Source: Prostheceraeus crozeri | Taxonomy: Eukaryota; Platyhelminthes; Polycladida; Euryleptidae | Length of the DNA: 64,000 nucleotides | Assembly: GCA_907163375.1 (NCBI GenBank) | Contig: CAJQUW010010404.1 | Span: 62,001 to 126,000, forward strand | Direction: 5' to 3' | Shown: positions 22,100-31,740 of the stretch, one piece after another | Layout: the number at the start of each line of letters is the position of its first letter | Position numbering within the stretch: the first letter of the stretch is position 1 | The notes under the pieces: generated by a model | What the model saw: only the letters and a program-made list of their open reading frames with translations | Told to the model about the DNA's origin: nothing | Databases searched by the model: none | Translations under genes and position numbers: made by a program

Positions 22100-22456
22100 A
22101 TGCAATGGTACTTGATCGTAGCACAATTGGTTTTCGAGTTGTGTATGCTTACTCTCGAAGTATATTCTTTCTGCACATGTGTCTATTATTTAGAAAAGAC
22201 TATCAAGTTCATGTTTTCAAAAAGACTTGCTTTAGAAGTTGTTAGCAAGAGTGAAAATATGTGCGATGTATGTAAGCGAAAGGATGGAGGTGAAAAACGC
22301 ATCTTTAAGAGATGTAAGCATACTTTTTGCCAGCGCTGTTTCATACGATACTGTATTCAACTTCGTCAATGCAGTCACATTGATATAGCTCATTTTGAGT
22401 GTCACTTCTGTCATTGCAGTTGGCACCTATGCAAATGTGGAAAAATCAAGTTGTAA
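22100..22456 (+). CDS. Membrane-anchored RING-finger protein of Polinton 1
   Basis: The ATG at 22100 sits two bases after the previous stop. Residues 4-40 are strongly hydrophobic and likely a signal anchor or membrane helix. The C-terminal half has a RING-type pattern: CDVCKRK, then FKRCKHTFCQRC, then ECHFC and CKC. RING fingers recruit E2 ubiquitin-conjugating enzymes, so a viral-style E3 ligase is a reasonable inference. The Cys/His spacing is as expected for a RING-HC finger except for a long gap before the last pair. No counterpart with the hydrophobic part is seen in Polinton 2. Confidence 0.6.
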   Translation: MQWYLIVAQLVFELCMLTLEVYSFCTCVYYLEKTIKFMFSKRLALEVVSKSENMCDVCKRKDGGEKRIFKRCKHTFCQRCFIRYCIQLRQCSHIDIAHFECHFCHCSWHLCKCGKIKL

Positions 22457-22473
22457 CAATGGTTAAATGAGAA

Positions 22474-22824
22474 ATGGCGAAACGCAAAAGTCGAAAGTCT
22501 TCAAAATTTTCTGAGGCCATTCGAGCTCTCCGACGAATGAAAGGAAATCATCGATATAATGCTATACGACATGCTAATGATAAATTTATTCGAGAAATTG
22601 TTTCTCCTGTGAGAAGTTTGAGGACAAAGAAATTATCACCACAACAACGAAAGTTACTTAAGCGACATACTACAAAATTGAGATTCATCTCCAATCCTAA
22701 AGTTACCCTTCAAAGAAAGAGGAAAACTCTAACACAAAAGAGTGGTTTCCTTTCAGCAATACTTCCAATGTTAGCTCCTGTAGTGGGCAACGTATTGGGT
22801 AATATCTTTGGCTTTAGGCGTTAA
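22474..22824 (+). CDS. Basic pX-like virion protein of Polinton 1
   Basis: 116 residues, very rich in Lys/Arg (MAKRKSRKSSKF..., residues 1-90), ending in a hydrophobic, glycine-rich segment (ILPMLAPVVGNVLGNIF). A basic DNA-condensing body plus a membrane-active tail is typical of the pX/pVI-like small proteins of adenoviruses and Polintons. It sits directly before the ATPase, as in many Polintons. Role inferred from composition and position. Confidence 0.6.
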   Translation: MAKRKSRKSSKFSEAIRALRRMKGNHRYNAIRHANDKFIREIVSPVRSLRTKKLSPQQRKLLKRHTTKLRFISNPKVTLQRKRKTLTQKSGFLSAILPMLAPVVGNVLGNIFGFRR

Positions 22825-22855
22825 TTGTGCAAATGTTGAGTCTCAAAGTATTAAA

Positions 22856-23461
22856 ATGGATTTCAGACTTCAATGTGATAAAGTTCTGACTGTATCAGGT
22901 CCATCCCATGCAGGTAAAACTGTTTTCACGCTGAATTTGCTAGACAAAAGAAAAGAATTGTTTAGGGAACCTATCAATCGAATTATTTGGTGTTATGGTA
23001 TTTATCAGCCGTCACTCTTTCAGGAACTGCAACGTCGTAACTTTATTCGAAATGAAGGAATTATTCGAGCTGATAAGATAGAGTCCAACGATGTCGTTGT
23101 ATTGGATGATCCATTGAAGGAAATCAAGAATTCTAAAGACGTTACAGATATGTTCACTCGCGTAGCACATCACAAAAGGTGCTTTATAATCTATATCACG
23201 CAAAATTTGTCTCCTGATGGGAAAGAATCCCGCACACGAAACCTGAATACGCACTATTACGCTATCTTTAAGAATCCACGAGATAGAAGTCAATTTGAAA
23301 TTTTAGCGCGACAAGTTTCGCCAACAGGTTCAAAAGCCTCAATTGAAATTTTTCATTTTTCACACGGTTACTTATTTATTGATTTTACACAAGAGTGTCC
23401 GGAAGAATTTAGATTTCGAAGTGATATTTTGAAAAAGCCTATGATTATCTACAAACTATGA
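22856..23461 (+). CDS. FtsK/A32-type packaging ATPase of Polinton 1
   Basis: 201 residues from the ATG at 22856. The Walker A motif is GPSHAGKT at residues 16-23. The Walker B-like strand is VVVLDD near residue 80. ITQNLSPDGKESRTRNLNTH follows, the sensor-like asparagine region common to Polinton ATPases. It is predicted to pump element DNA into capsids. The stop overlaps the next ATG by four bases (ATGA at 23458-23461). The frame looks whole. Confidence 0.88.
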   Translation: MDFRLQCDKVLTVSGPSHAGKTVFTLNLLDKRKELFREPINRIIWCYGIYQPSLFQELQRRNFIRNEGIIRADKIESNDVVVLDDPLKEIKNSKDVTDMFTRVAHHKRCFIIYITQNLSPDGKESRTRNLNTHYYAIFKNPRDRSQFEILARQVSPTGSKASIEIFHFSHGYLFIDFTQECPEEFRFRSDILKKPMIIYKL

Positions 23462-24090
23462 GCTCCTATTCTCGCATGAATGTTATTCCTCAGGATGAAT
23501 ATGTGCAATTGACTGCTTTACAGCAAGTAAGGCAACCTCTAGCAAATCAAAGTTATAAGAATGAATTAAATTATCAGCCAAATGCGCAGATCAAAGATCC
23601 ACATCGCGCAGTTTTATTGCAATCGGAAACTGTTGAAGAATTGAAAAGTTTGAAGAATAAGATGCTTGACTCTGTTCCGACTGCTACACTTTTAGCATCT
23701 CGTGCACATGCAATAGCTCTTTTCAACAGCATTGAACCATATCTCAATGTGAATGATAGAAGTGAAATAATTTCAGATGATAATGAAATTATTGGCGCTT
23801 CACGTTATGAAGACTTGATTCAGTATGCAACACGCAGAAAGCGCCGTCAAGGCTATGTCCCACCTGGTTGGTCTTACTTTCTTAAACTATTGAAAAAGCA
23901 CAATGTTCCAAAATTTGCTTTGAATAATGAAACATTGAAAGAACTTGATTCTATTTCAGGAGTTGATGCTACTTCATCTATTTCACCGGTTAAGAGTAAA
24001 ATGAAAATGCCAAGGAATTGGTTTAACCCATTTTTTCCCACTGTTCCCGTAGTGGGAACAAATAAAGAAACTTGTCTAGATCAATTATAA
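23458..24090 (+). CDS. Conserved Polinton protein downstream of ATPase
   Basis: 210 residues. It resembles the widespread Polinton protein that follows the ATPase, with an N-terminal 'VIPQDEYVQL', a central 'IGASRYEDLIQYATRRKRR', then PPGWSYFLKLLKKHNVP. Function is uncertain; a structural or DNA-associated role is usually assumed. The last part of the frame (after about 24024) runs into the palindromic end of the nested piggyBac, so the native C-terminus may differ. Confidence 0.6.
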   Translation: MSSYSRMNVIPQDEYVQLTALQQVRQPLANQSYKNELNYQPNAQIKDPHRAVLLQSETVEELKSLKNKMLDSVPTATLLASRAHAIALFNSIEPYLNVNDRSEIISDDNEIIGASRYEDLIQYATRRKRRQGYVPPGWSYFLKLLKKHNVPKFALNNETLKELDSISGVDATSSISPVKSKMKMPRNWFNPFFPTVPVVGTNKETCLDQL

Positions 24091-26430
24091 ATCATCATGG
24101 GAACAATATTGACGCTGTATATTGTCGATGTAAGGAACCTTTATCATAATGTGCATGTATTTGTTTCTACAGTTGATTATAAATATCAATTTGATCGACG
24201 CGAAATTTGAATATTTGACTCATTATATTTTTCAAGATGGTTCGTCGAAAAACGTGAGTATTGTGACATTCTTTATATTGCGTAGAAAGTAACTAAATGA
24301 TAAATCTACATCAGGATGCAATGGGTATTCGCTCTAATTTGTAATAATTGTATTTTAGAAATACCATTTTCCAAAAAATGCAACTGAATATTTTTGTTCC
24401 CGCAGCGGGAACAGTGGGCAAGGATACCCACATGGTTTTTGACATATCTCAAATTACTTATCTGATTGGGAGCGCTGTTAACATGGACTGTAGTACTCAC
24501 AGAATGTACAACAATCATCTTCATTATATAAAAAAACCACAAAGAATAGACAGAACCAACAAGTGGAGTCAAAACAATACGCGTGAATTGCATTTGAACC
24601 CGGGAGCTTCAGACTCAACACCGTTGACGAAATTGTGTCATTAGTGGAACATGACGATGACATTCACGCTGCATCGGTAGCCATACTTCCACCATCTGAT
24701 GGCGAGGAGTCGCAGGGAGACAGTGGTGATGAAGATGTGATCGGATGTCATAACCTGGAAAATCTGACCGGACGCCAACTTCATGCCGAGGCTGATGCCA
24801 TTGTCAGGGAAAGGTCCGGAACCAGTCGCTCTCTTAGCGATAATCTGCGTGATGAGGACGATGACGACGGAGAACCGGTGGCACCTCCCCCGAAAAGAAG
24901 AAAGATTGAAAGGAAGTGGGTGAAGTTCGACATAAGCAACCCCTTGAATGATTTCTGCTTTGATCAAAGCGAACTTTCTACTGGTGATGAGGGCTTATGT
25001 CGATACCTAGCTGACATGACTATGAATTATGCTCGCAGTAAAGGCGATCATGATTTTTTTGTAAATTATGAGGACATCCGCACTTTCATTGCGATTCTGG
25101 TGTTATCATTATTCTATGTCAGCATTCCACGATGGCGGCTGTTTTGGCAGAATCCAAGGGGAACGTACAATGCATTTGTTGCTGAAGCTATGTCAAGAAA
25201 TACCTTCGAAACCATAAAGAAGTATTTAACATTGCTGTGACAATGCATGCTTGGATCAGGATGACAAATATGCTGAGCTTAGACCATACTTCGCAATGCA
25301 GAATGAGCGCTTCCTGACTTATAGCAAGATTTTGCTTCAAGAAAGTTTGTCTGTGGATGAAAGTATGGTGCCATACTTCGGAAAATACGGATGTAAGCAG
25401 TACATCAAGGGGAAGCCGGTGAAGTTCGGCTATAAGATATGGTGTCTCTGCACTTCGCTGGGATATCTCATACAGTTTGAGCCATATCACCCGAGGCCAC
25501 ATCCATTGAATGGATTACCAATTGGTGCAAGTATTGTGATTGATCAGCTGTCAGAGCTTCCGCCGATCCCCTACAAGATCTACGCAGATCGATACTTCAG
25601 TGGACTGCAACTTGCCGAAATTCTTCTGGAGAAAGGCTACACCGGCACAATAATGGCAAACAGGATTGAAAAATGCCCATTGAAACCTATGAAAAAGGAA
25701 CCACTTGGCTCCATTGATTACAGGAAGGACCAAGGACCGAAGCACCAACGTACTTTGTGCAGAGTGGCAAGATAACACCACAGTCACAATGGTTAGCACT
25801 GTTGACGGGATAGAACCCATAACAAATGCTACACGATGGGACAACTCGGCTAAGAAGAAAATCAGTGTTCCTCAGCCGTCACTGATCAAGAAATACAACG
25901 AGAATATGGGTGGAGTTGACCGGCTCGATCAAAACGTGTCATATTATCGGGTTGGAATTAGATCAAAAAAGTAGTACTTTCAGTTGATTGCCTTCGGCAT
26001 TGATGCTGCAGTTCAAAACTCATGGCAGCTCTACAGAAAAGAGCCAGGAAATAAAGAGGATGGTCTGGGCTTCAGACGAAATATAGTGCAAGCATATCTT
26101 TTGGCAGCGAAAACCAGACAACAATACAAAACGTGAAGGAATCCGAAAAAGATCGCCAGTCGTGTTCCTGAGACAATTCACTATGATAACAGGAATCACC
26201 ACATAACTCATGCAGCGAATCAATCTCTCTGTGCTGTATGCAAGCGAAACTCGAGGAGCAAGTGCGCCAAATGTGACATGAATCTACATAATGCATGCTG
26301 GAAAGACTTCCACGGCATTCTGTAACTCTTTGTGAATTTCTGTAACCAACATTTTATAATGCGTTGTCAGTAAACCACATAGTCCCCTTCGTGCCCACTG
26401 TTCCCACTGTTCCCACTGTGGGAACATTGC
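24030..26430 (+). mobile_element. piggyBac element nested in Polinton 1 (copy 2)
   Basis: A TTAA at 24025-24028 is followed by CCC and a palindrome TGTTCCCGTAGTGGGAACA. A second palindrome block lies at 24393, and inverted counterparts (TGTTCCCACTGTGGGAACA) lie at 26406-26424. These fit the palindromic subterminal repeats of PGBD-like elements. The exact right end is not resolved. The transposase is described separately. Confidence 0.7.
24635..26325 (+). pseudogene. piggyBac transposase, PGBD-like (copy 2)
   Basis: Acidic N-terminus, then the DDE region LSVDESMVPYFGK, KIYADRYFSGLQLAE and NENMGGVDRLDQ. It ends in a cysteine-rich finger CAVCKRNSRSKCAKC...CWKDFHG. The three catalytic aspartates are present. 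Frame breaks lie at about 25240-25250 and 25740-25775, and stops lie near 25973 and 26134. The gene is dead. It differs strongly from copy 1, so the two come from separate piggyBac lineages. Confidence 0.88.
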
Positions 26431-26449
26431 ATATTTTCTAATATACTGG

Positions 26450-26869
26450 TTGAAAATTCAATATGAGACGTTTTTCTTATTATTGGACCCTTCCAGAAGT
26501 CATGATATGAATTTAGGAGTCAGGCATGCTTTATTTCATATACCGGGCAAAAATGGGTTAAGAGATCACCTTCTAAATGCCCTCCCACCCCCATTAAGCA
26601 AACAAGGAGAAGAGAACGACGTAGAAGAACTCCTCCAAAGAAATACATGTTCTCAGACTATTAATATGAAGCAGATGTGTTGCTTACCATGTAATGAGCC
26701 GCCGGCAGTAAATGTATCTGTAACTTGTACTTGCTGTGCCAGCTCTCACAATGAGACTCCTAAGCAATGTAAACGTAAATCTCATAAATCCTGTGGTTGC
26801 TGTAAATGCAAAAAGGTAAGAAAGCAAAAACATGAGAAGAAGGAGGAAGAGTCAGTCGTCATCGGATGA
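26450..26869 (+). CDS. Cysteine/lysine-rich small protein of Polinton 1
   Basis: Up to 139 residues with a cysteine-rich middle (MCCLPCNEPP, CTCCASS) and a C-terminal CGCCKCKK followed by Lys/Glu-rich sequence. It overlaps the start of the protease frame by 38 bases. The cysteine pairs may bind metal. No family is recognised. The first part lies against the piggyBac junction, so the true start is uncertain. Confidence 0.4.
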   Translation: MKIQYETFFLLLDPSRSHDMNLGVRHALFHIPGKNGLRDHLLNALPPPLSKQGEENDVEELLQRNTCSQTINMKQMCCLPCNEPPAVNVSVTCTCCASSHNETPKQCKRKSHKSCGCCKCKKVRKQKHEKKEEESVVIG

Positions 26870-27452
26870 GCTTTTAAAGTCAATATATTATGATGTAAAA
26901 CATCCAGCAGGATTTGCATCTATAAAGAAATTGTCAAAAGCGAGTGGTCTTTTGCAATCACAAGTTAAACAGTGGTTAAAGGGTCAAGCTACAAGTTGGT
27001 TGAATGCTGACGATGTTAAAGCTAAAGTACAGCGTATTGCAGATGAAGCTACGTTGAAAGCTTTTGAAAATGTCTATTCGCTAGATACCTTACCGACTAC
27101 TGTAAAACAGTATCCCATCTTTATCGTATTGAACACTCATTCACAGAATTTAGAAGGTGAGCATTGGAAAACTATCTTTTTTGGAAAAGACAGACGTGGT
27201 GAACCATTTGACTCTCTTGCTCAACCTCCGAATATACCAACACAGCAGTGGTTGAGAAAACATACTCGTCAATATCAACGAAATGAGCGCATACTGCAGC
27301 ATTCACTTTCATCAACTTGTGGTGCTTTCGTATTGTACTTCATTTTAAAACGTTTGCATGTAGGTCGATTTAAATCTGTCATTCAAGAGTTTTCATGTAA
27401 TCCATCTTCTAATGAAAAGATGATTTGTATGTTCTATAATGATTTGAAATAA
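26832..27452 (+). CDS. Adenain-like cysteine protease with integrase-type N-domain
   Basis: 206 residues. The N-terminal 55 residues (SIYYDVKHPAGFASIKKLSK...VKQWLKGQ) match the 'HPAGFGS..L...VxxWL' module usually found at the start of Polinton integrases and some proteases. The rest has the adenain-type triad in order: GEHW (His), PFDSLAQPP (Asp) and SLSSTCGAFVLYF (Cys). The enzyme is predicted to mature virion proteins. The frame looks whole. No rve DDE core follows, so the integrase module here is joined to the protease instead. Confidence 0.8.
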   Translation: MRRRRKSQSSSDELLKSIYYDVKHPAGFASIKKLSKASGLLQSQVKQWLKGQATSWLNADDVKAKVQRIADEATLKAFENVYSLDTLPTTVKQYPIFIVLNTHSQNLEGEHWKTIFFGKDRRGEPFDSLAQPPNIPTQQWLRKHTRQYQRNERILQHSLSSTCGAFVLYFILKRLHVGRFKSVIQEFSCNPSSNEKMICMFYNDLK

Positions 27453-27481
27453 AAAGCATCATGTTGGAATAAAAATTGTTT

Positions 27482-28027
27482 TTATTTTACAATCCGTTGG
27501 TTATGTACATACTCGATTAGATAGTCTAGGATCGTATCTGCTTGCATTTCAGATTTCAGTCCAGTAATGATAACTTTACTATTATGAAAGATTGCAACAT
27601 GTACAGGTAACCAGCAAATAATGAGAGCCGCGGAAAAAAGTTCTGCTTCATAACACAAATTGAAACTGCTGCTATGAATATTAAAAAACGATGCATCTTC
27701 ACTCAATTGAGTCGAGATCACCATATTGTTCACAGTCAGATTCGACATCACACACTTATCCCTCTTCCATATCCGTCGTAGTAGTTTCTGCAGCTCTAAG
27801 CGCACTAACCGCGCTGATGAATGAGAAAGGGCGCCAAGAATCTGAACAGCTCCATTTAGAAAGAGTTGAACATTCCGTAAATTGCTCATCTTCACCACTA
27901 ACATTTGCGGTCGACCCGGATAATACTTGCTGTTTGGAATTTGTTGATGTAATGTTGTGAGATCGATTTTGGTATAGAGTCTGATGCATCGGAGAATGTT
28001 GACGATGGTGTAACGATGACGTCTCAT
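27482..28027 (-). CDS. TATA-binding-protein-like factor, Polinton 1
   Basis: 181 residues. Two TBP-type repeats are visible. Repeat 1 (about 8-95) reads IVNILRCIRLYTKIDLTTL...SKYYPGRPQMLVVKM...QLFLNGAVQILG. Repeat 2 (about 100-178) reads NMVISTQL...CYEAELFSAALI...PVHVAIFHNSKVIITGLKS. These align with the TBP core patterns 'YNPKRF.AVIMRI..P..TALIF.SGKMV.TGAK' and 'YEPELFPGLIYRM..P.I.LLIF.SGK.VLTGAK'. Phenylalanines corresponding to three of the four DNA-kinking positions are kept. A TATA box (28063-28070) lies 36 bases upstream. It is transcribed away from the capsid-associated genes. The frame appears whole. A host TBP copy is unlikely because similarity is at fold level only and Polinton 2 has its own copy. 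Confidence 0.85.
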   Translation of the reverse strand: MRRHRYTIVNILRCIRLYTKIDLTTLHQQIPNSKYYPGRPQMLVVKMSNLRNVQLFLNGAVQILGALSHSSARLVRLELQKLLRRIWKRDKCVMSNLTVNNMVISTQLSEDASFFNIHSSSFNLCYEAELFSAALIICWLPVHVAIFHNSKVIITGLKSEMQADTILDYLIEYVHNQRIVK

Positions 28028-28062
28028 GATGAAGAAATGAGTAAATAGAGCGATTTATCTTC

Positions 28063-28070
28063 CTTTTATA
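28063..28070 (-). promoter_or_regulatory. TATA box of the TBP-like gene (Polinton 1)
   Basis: On the minus strand GGGAAAAGTATAAAAGG lies 36 bases before the ATG at 28027. Polinton 2 has the same string before its TBP-like gene at 51397-51404. Confidence 0.75.
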
Positions 28071-28080
28071 CTTTTCCCAA

Positions 28081-28367
28081 CTACCTTGATGAAATGTGAA
28101 GCAGATAGAAAGTTAGGAATGATAGATTTATATTCGTTGCTTTTTTAGTCGCAACCATATGCGATTTCCTATGCGCTAATGTCTTTTCACATAGAAGTAT
28201 CTCAAGTCCTTCATAATATGATTTAGGCATTGAAAATGTCGATATGATAAAGCAAATACTCTTCTTACATTTCCAGTATAATCTTTGAAACATACGTTTC
28301 GTTCATGATCAATCTCAACATATTGTAGGATATCCAATTTCCAAGTCTTCAGGATGGAGTGTGACAT
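28081..28367 (-). pseudogene. PC4-like small protein, copy 2 (fossil)
   Basis: Paralogue of 28389-28757: both share TW-x-LD-x-LQY at the start, then GNV, and an F(A/T)LS-like strand followed by 'F..LN.IM.DL.YF'. Its end overlaps the promoter of the TBP-like gene. The tandem copy arose by local duplication that included the downstream TATA block (28063 and 28456). It is broken. Confidence 0.45.
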
Positions 28368-28388
28368 TGTGTTGAAGATGGTGTATGA

Positions 28389-28757
28389 TTAAGATTTGCG
28401 TAGCAATGCGATGAACTCGCGTCGAATGAATGACATAATGGAGCGATGTACACATCTTTTATATTTTTCCCAATTACATTTGCGAAATGAGAAATAGATG
28501 GAAAGATGAGAATGATAGATTTGAATTTCATTTCTGTGATGTTGAAGCCAATCTTGATTACCCAAGGAGATGAATTTCAACGTTTTGAAATATTCCAAAT
28601 CCCTCATGATGTCATTAAGATTGAAAAATTGTCGCCATGTTAATGTAATTCCTTTCGATGTATTTCCATAAGAATTCTTGAAATGAACGTTTCCATCGCG
28701 ATCAACTTTACTATATTGTAGAGAGTCCAAAATCCAAGTCTTCATGATGTTATGCAA
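28389..28757 (-). CDS. PC4-like transcription coactivator candidate, copy 1
   Basis: 122 residues. Residues about 10-50 read LDSLQYSKVDRDGNVHFKNS, then KGITLTWRQFFNLNDIMRDL. This resembles the PC4 C-terminal domain, where a V-x-I-x-x-Y strand is followed by KGISL-x-x-x-QW-x-x-L-x-x-x-I-x-x-I. PC4 family proteins bind single-stranded or promoter DNA and modulate RNA polymerase II transcription. It lies divergent from the capsid-associated gene and upstream of the TBP-like gene in the same orientation; the same order is kept in Polinton 2. Confidence in PC4 is moderate to low because the similarity is by pattern only. Confidence 0.45.
   Translation of the reverse strand: MHNIMKTWILDSLQYSKVDRDGNVHFKNSYGNTSKGITLTWRQFFNLNDIMRDLEYFKTLKFISLGNQDWLQHHRNEIQIYHSHLSIYFSFRKCNWEKYKRCVHRSIMSFIRREFIALLRKS
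28456..28463 (-). promoter_or_regulatory. TATA box within the PC4-like tandem
   Basis: GGGAAAAATATAAAAG on the minus strand, a duplicate of the block at 28063-28070, lies upstream of the second PC4-like copy. Confidence 0.5.
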
Positions 28758-28781
28758 ATTGGTAATGTATAGATTACCGAA

Positions 28782-30183
28782 ATGAAAATTTCATTCTATC
28801 ATGTTTTGCTTAGCAATGTGGCAACAAATAGATTTGTTGGCAATCGAGCTGCTATCTTTTCTACTCCCACTGATAATACACAACAGCTGAATGGGAAGTG
28901 GGAAGTAGGCGTCACCCAAGTTGTTCACAGTGACTATGTCTATACCTTTGATCATGAAGTGATGACTATTAATATGAGACGCACAGCTGCCTATCAGTGT
29001 GAAGAGGGATGTCGAGTTTACATTCCGAAATGGCCGAAGAAAGATTTCTCAACATGTAAAAAATTCGTATTTGATTTCCTGAATAAAGCATGTAGACACA
29101 TTGTCGAGTTTACTCCCCACAATGGTGAATATGATCATATGTATGATGCAGTTGATAAAGATTGGATTGCTGCTTTGAGTCCTAGTTTAAGAAATGATTT
29201 AGGTTACTTTGCTAGCGCCTTGACAAGCTATGATAATTATAAAGCTAATTACTATCCAAGAGGTTGCAAAAATTTAATTTATAAAGAGAAAGCCTATTAT
29301 GTGGATCTTATTCCGAAAATTGAAGACGTTGGTGAAGACGATTGTGATTAAGGCAAGAAAGACGAACATGACTCCTGAAGCATTATTGAAGAAATCTAAT
29401 TATCTCCTTCGAGTAGATGGTGAACAAGTGGCAACATCAACTTATAACAAAGGGTCTAATAATATCGTAATCAATAAACTAAAGGATGATGATATAGTAT
29501 TGGTTTGTTCAGAAGATTTTCATCAGTTCTTTCGACATCGTTCTGCAGCTCTTCATGGAAAATTCAAAATGCGCTATCTGAGACATAATAGTTAAAATCA
29601 ATTTGATACAGAATGGTCGGTATCTTTATACAGAAAGTGTATAGATCCTTTAGATGGTATCTTGCATAAAACAAGAGTGTTGATACCTCGCATTATCACT
29701 TCAGTGAAATTGGCTATAAATTATTTGAATGAAGTGATTAATGAACAGCATCTTTCTTTTTCTGAAAAAGAGGGTGTTCTGTCTCTTTGTGTAAGTGAGA
29801 AAAATATTGATCTGATTATGGACAATACCCTAATGGACATTCTGGGATTTGATCAAAATACTTTTAAAAGTGGTACTGTAACAAAAGCTAGCGCGAGCAT
29901 ATCGTTATCGCGTCGTATTAACTATTTTCAGATATATTCCAATATTTGTGAAGATGTACGTGTGGGAGATGTTGAAGCTCCACTTCTAGCAATGATACCC
30001 TACCAACCAAAAAGCAATAGTACTCTATCTGAGCATACTTTTCAGAAAGTGCATTATACAAAATTAAAATCAAACTATATGCCACAAATTGATATTGCAA
30101 TTTATGACGATGCTGGTGCGTTGATTCCTATTCATAAAGATGCTGTGACAAGTGTCACACTCCATTTTCGAATGAAGAATTAA
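28782..30183 (+). pseudogene. WEVG-type capsid-associated protein, copy 1 (fossil)
   Basis: Starts MKISFYHVLLSNVATNRF and then shows GKWEVGVTQVVH, the WEVG signature of a structural protein common in Polintons. Its C-terminal region has YFQIYSNICEDVRVGDVEAP, LLAMIPYQ, IAIYDDAGALI and ends VTLHFR. These are the usual closing motifs of the same family. I infer a virion component related to the penton or minor-capsid set. It is broken at about two points. A second, diverged copy follows directly. Confidence 0.65.
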
Positions 30184-30223
30184 TGCAAAATTGTGGAAAT
30201 ATATATTTCCAATGTAAATGATA

Positions 30224-31740
30224 TGGAAAGTGAAAATAAGGATTCGTTTCTAATTTACTTACCCAGCAATGCTTCTATGAATAAATTTCCCAATAATAAA
30301 CCATCGGACTATCGAGCAGAATTAAATCGTCCATTACTTCTAGAAGGTGAATGAGAAGTAGGTGTTTCCTGCATTTGTTATGATAGTAATATTCAGAATG
30401 TGAATGAATTGGAAGAAATGATATTGACTCCTCGTACCCATGATGGAATACCGATGAATTATGCATTCAAGTTTCCATACAATTTAACATCAATTGGAAA
30501 GTGGAATTATGAATGGAATCAGCTAGAATCAGATTATTATGGATCATCAGATGAAGATAGAATCATCAAGACATTCAATAGTGGCAATGCTTCTATTATG
30601 AAAAATAAGGGTCAGAAAGTTTATGAGTTTACTATCTATGAATTGCACGAGAGACACTTCTATTGTTTTCACTCTTTTACTAAAGGTCCTACATTGGGGT
30701 TGGATAATGAATTCCATCCACATGTCGGTTTTGGACACAGTCTGCATCTGACATCATTGGCTATTGCAGATGTTACAAAAATCTATTCAAACCGAATAAA
30801 CAAATTTCATTATAAATTCAAAATATGTGATGAAGATGTTGTAGAATGTGAAGAACGCATCATTTTGAAAAAGCGTGATGTCAAGCCTTTGACACTTATT
30901 GAGTTAGTAAAACGATGGAATGAGACTGTGGGTAAGAAGTATGGAGAGAAAGTCATGGCTCGGAAGGATAAGTTGGTTATTTAGAAATATAATGACAAAC
31001 TTGCAGTTTATTTCTCTCCAACCTTGCGTCATTTTGTAAGACATGCATCGGCTATTATTGCAAGCGGTTTGGTTTATGCTTCTCATGAATATCACACTAT
31101 AGCTGATTCAGTTAATGATGAATGGTGGGTGGACATCTATGGTGATCGCATCAAGAAAATTTACCAATGTTATCAAGAAACTAAAGTTAGTATCAATGCA
31201 ATGCCGCGTCTATACAATACAGTTGAAAACTTTATTCGTGTCAAAAATCCATACATACAACAGAAGTTGAAGCAAGTGTTGAAAAGTAGATATGATGCAA
31301 AGGCACATCAAATTTCGTTTTCAGTTAAAAATCAAAGTGCTGTTCTGAAGCTGGGTGATCACATTCAATGTCAATTGAGTAACATATTGAAAAACTCTTT
31401 GGCTTTTCATTGCTACAAGATAAGTTTGCTACTTCATACAATATTGCTGTACGAATACCAATGACACTTGATAAACATGAACAACATCTCTACATTCAAA
31501 GTGATCTGATTTCACCTATTTCTGTTGGTGAGAAAAAAATACATTTTACATAATTTCATTCATGATAAAGACGCTTCCTATGGAATCGTTGAAAAGATGT
31601 TTGAGCCTATTTTCTACCATCCTGTTATCAAGCAAACTATAGGATCTATTTCTATCAAAATTACAAATGGTTTACATGAGTGCATCCATGTGAAAGATAC
31701 TAAATCCCTCATAACTTTAGTGTTTCGGAAAACAAAGTAA
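30224..31740 (+). pseudogene. WEVG-type capsid-associated protein, copy 2 (fossil)
   Basis: Tandem paralogue of the preceding gene. It keeps an N-terminal 'SFLIYLPSNASMNKF' and a WEVG-like block, a central FHPHVGFGHSLHLTSLAI and a closing ISIKITNG...LITLVFRK. It is strongly diverged from copy 1 and broken at several points. Two diverged copies in tandem suggest specialised virion roles when the element was active (inference). Confidence 0.55.
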
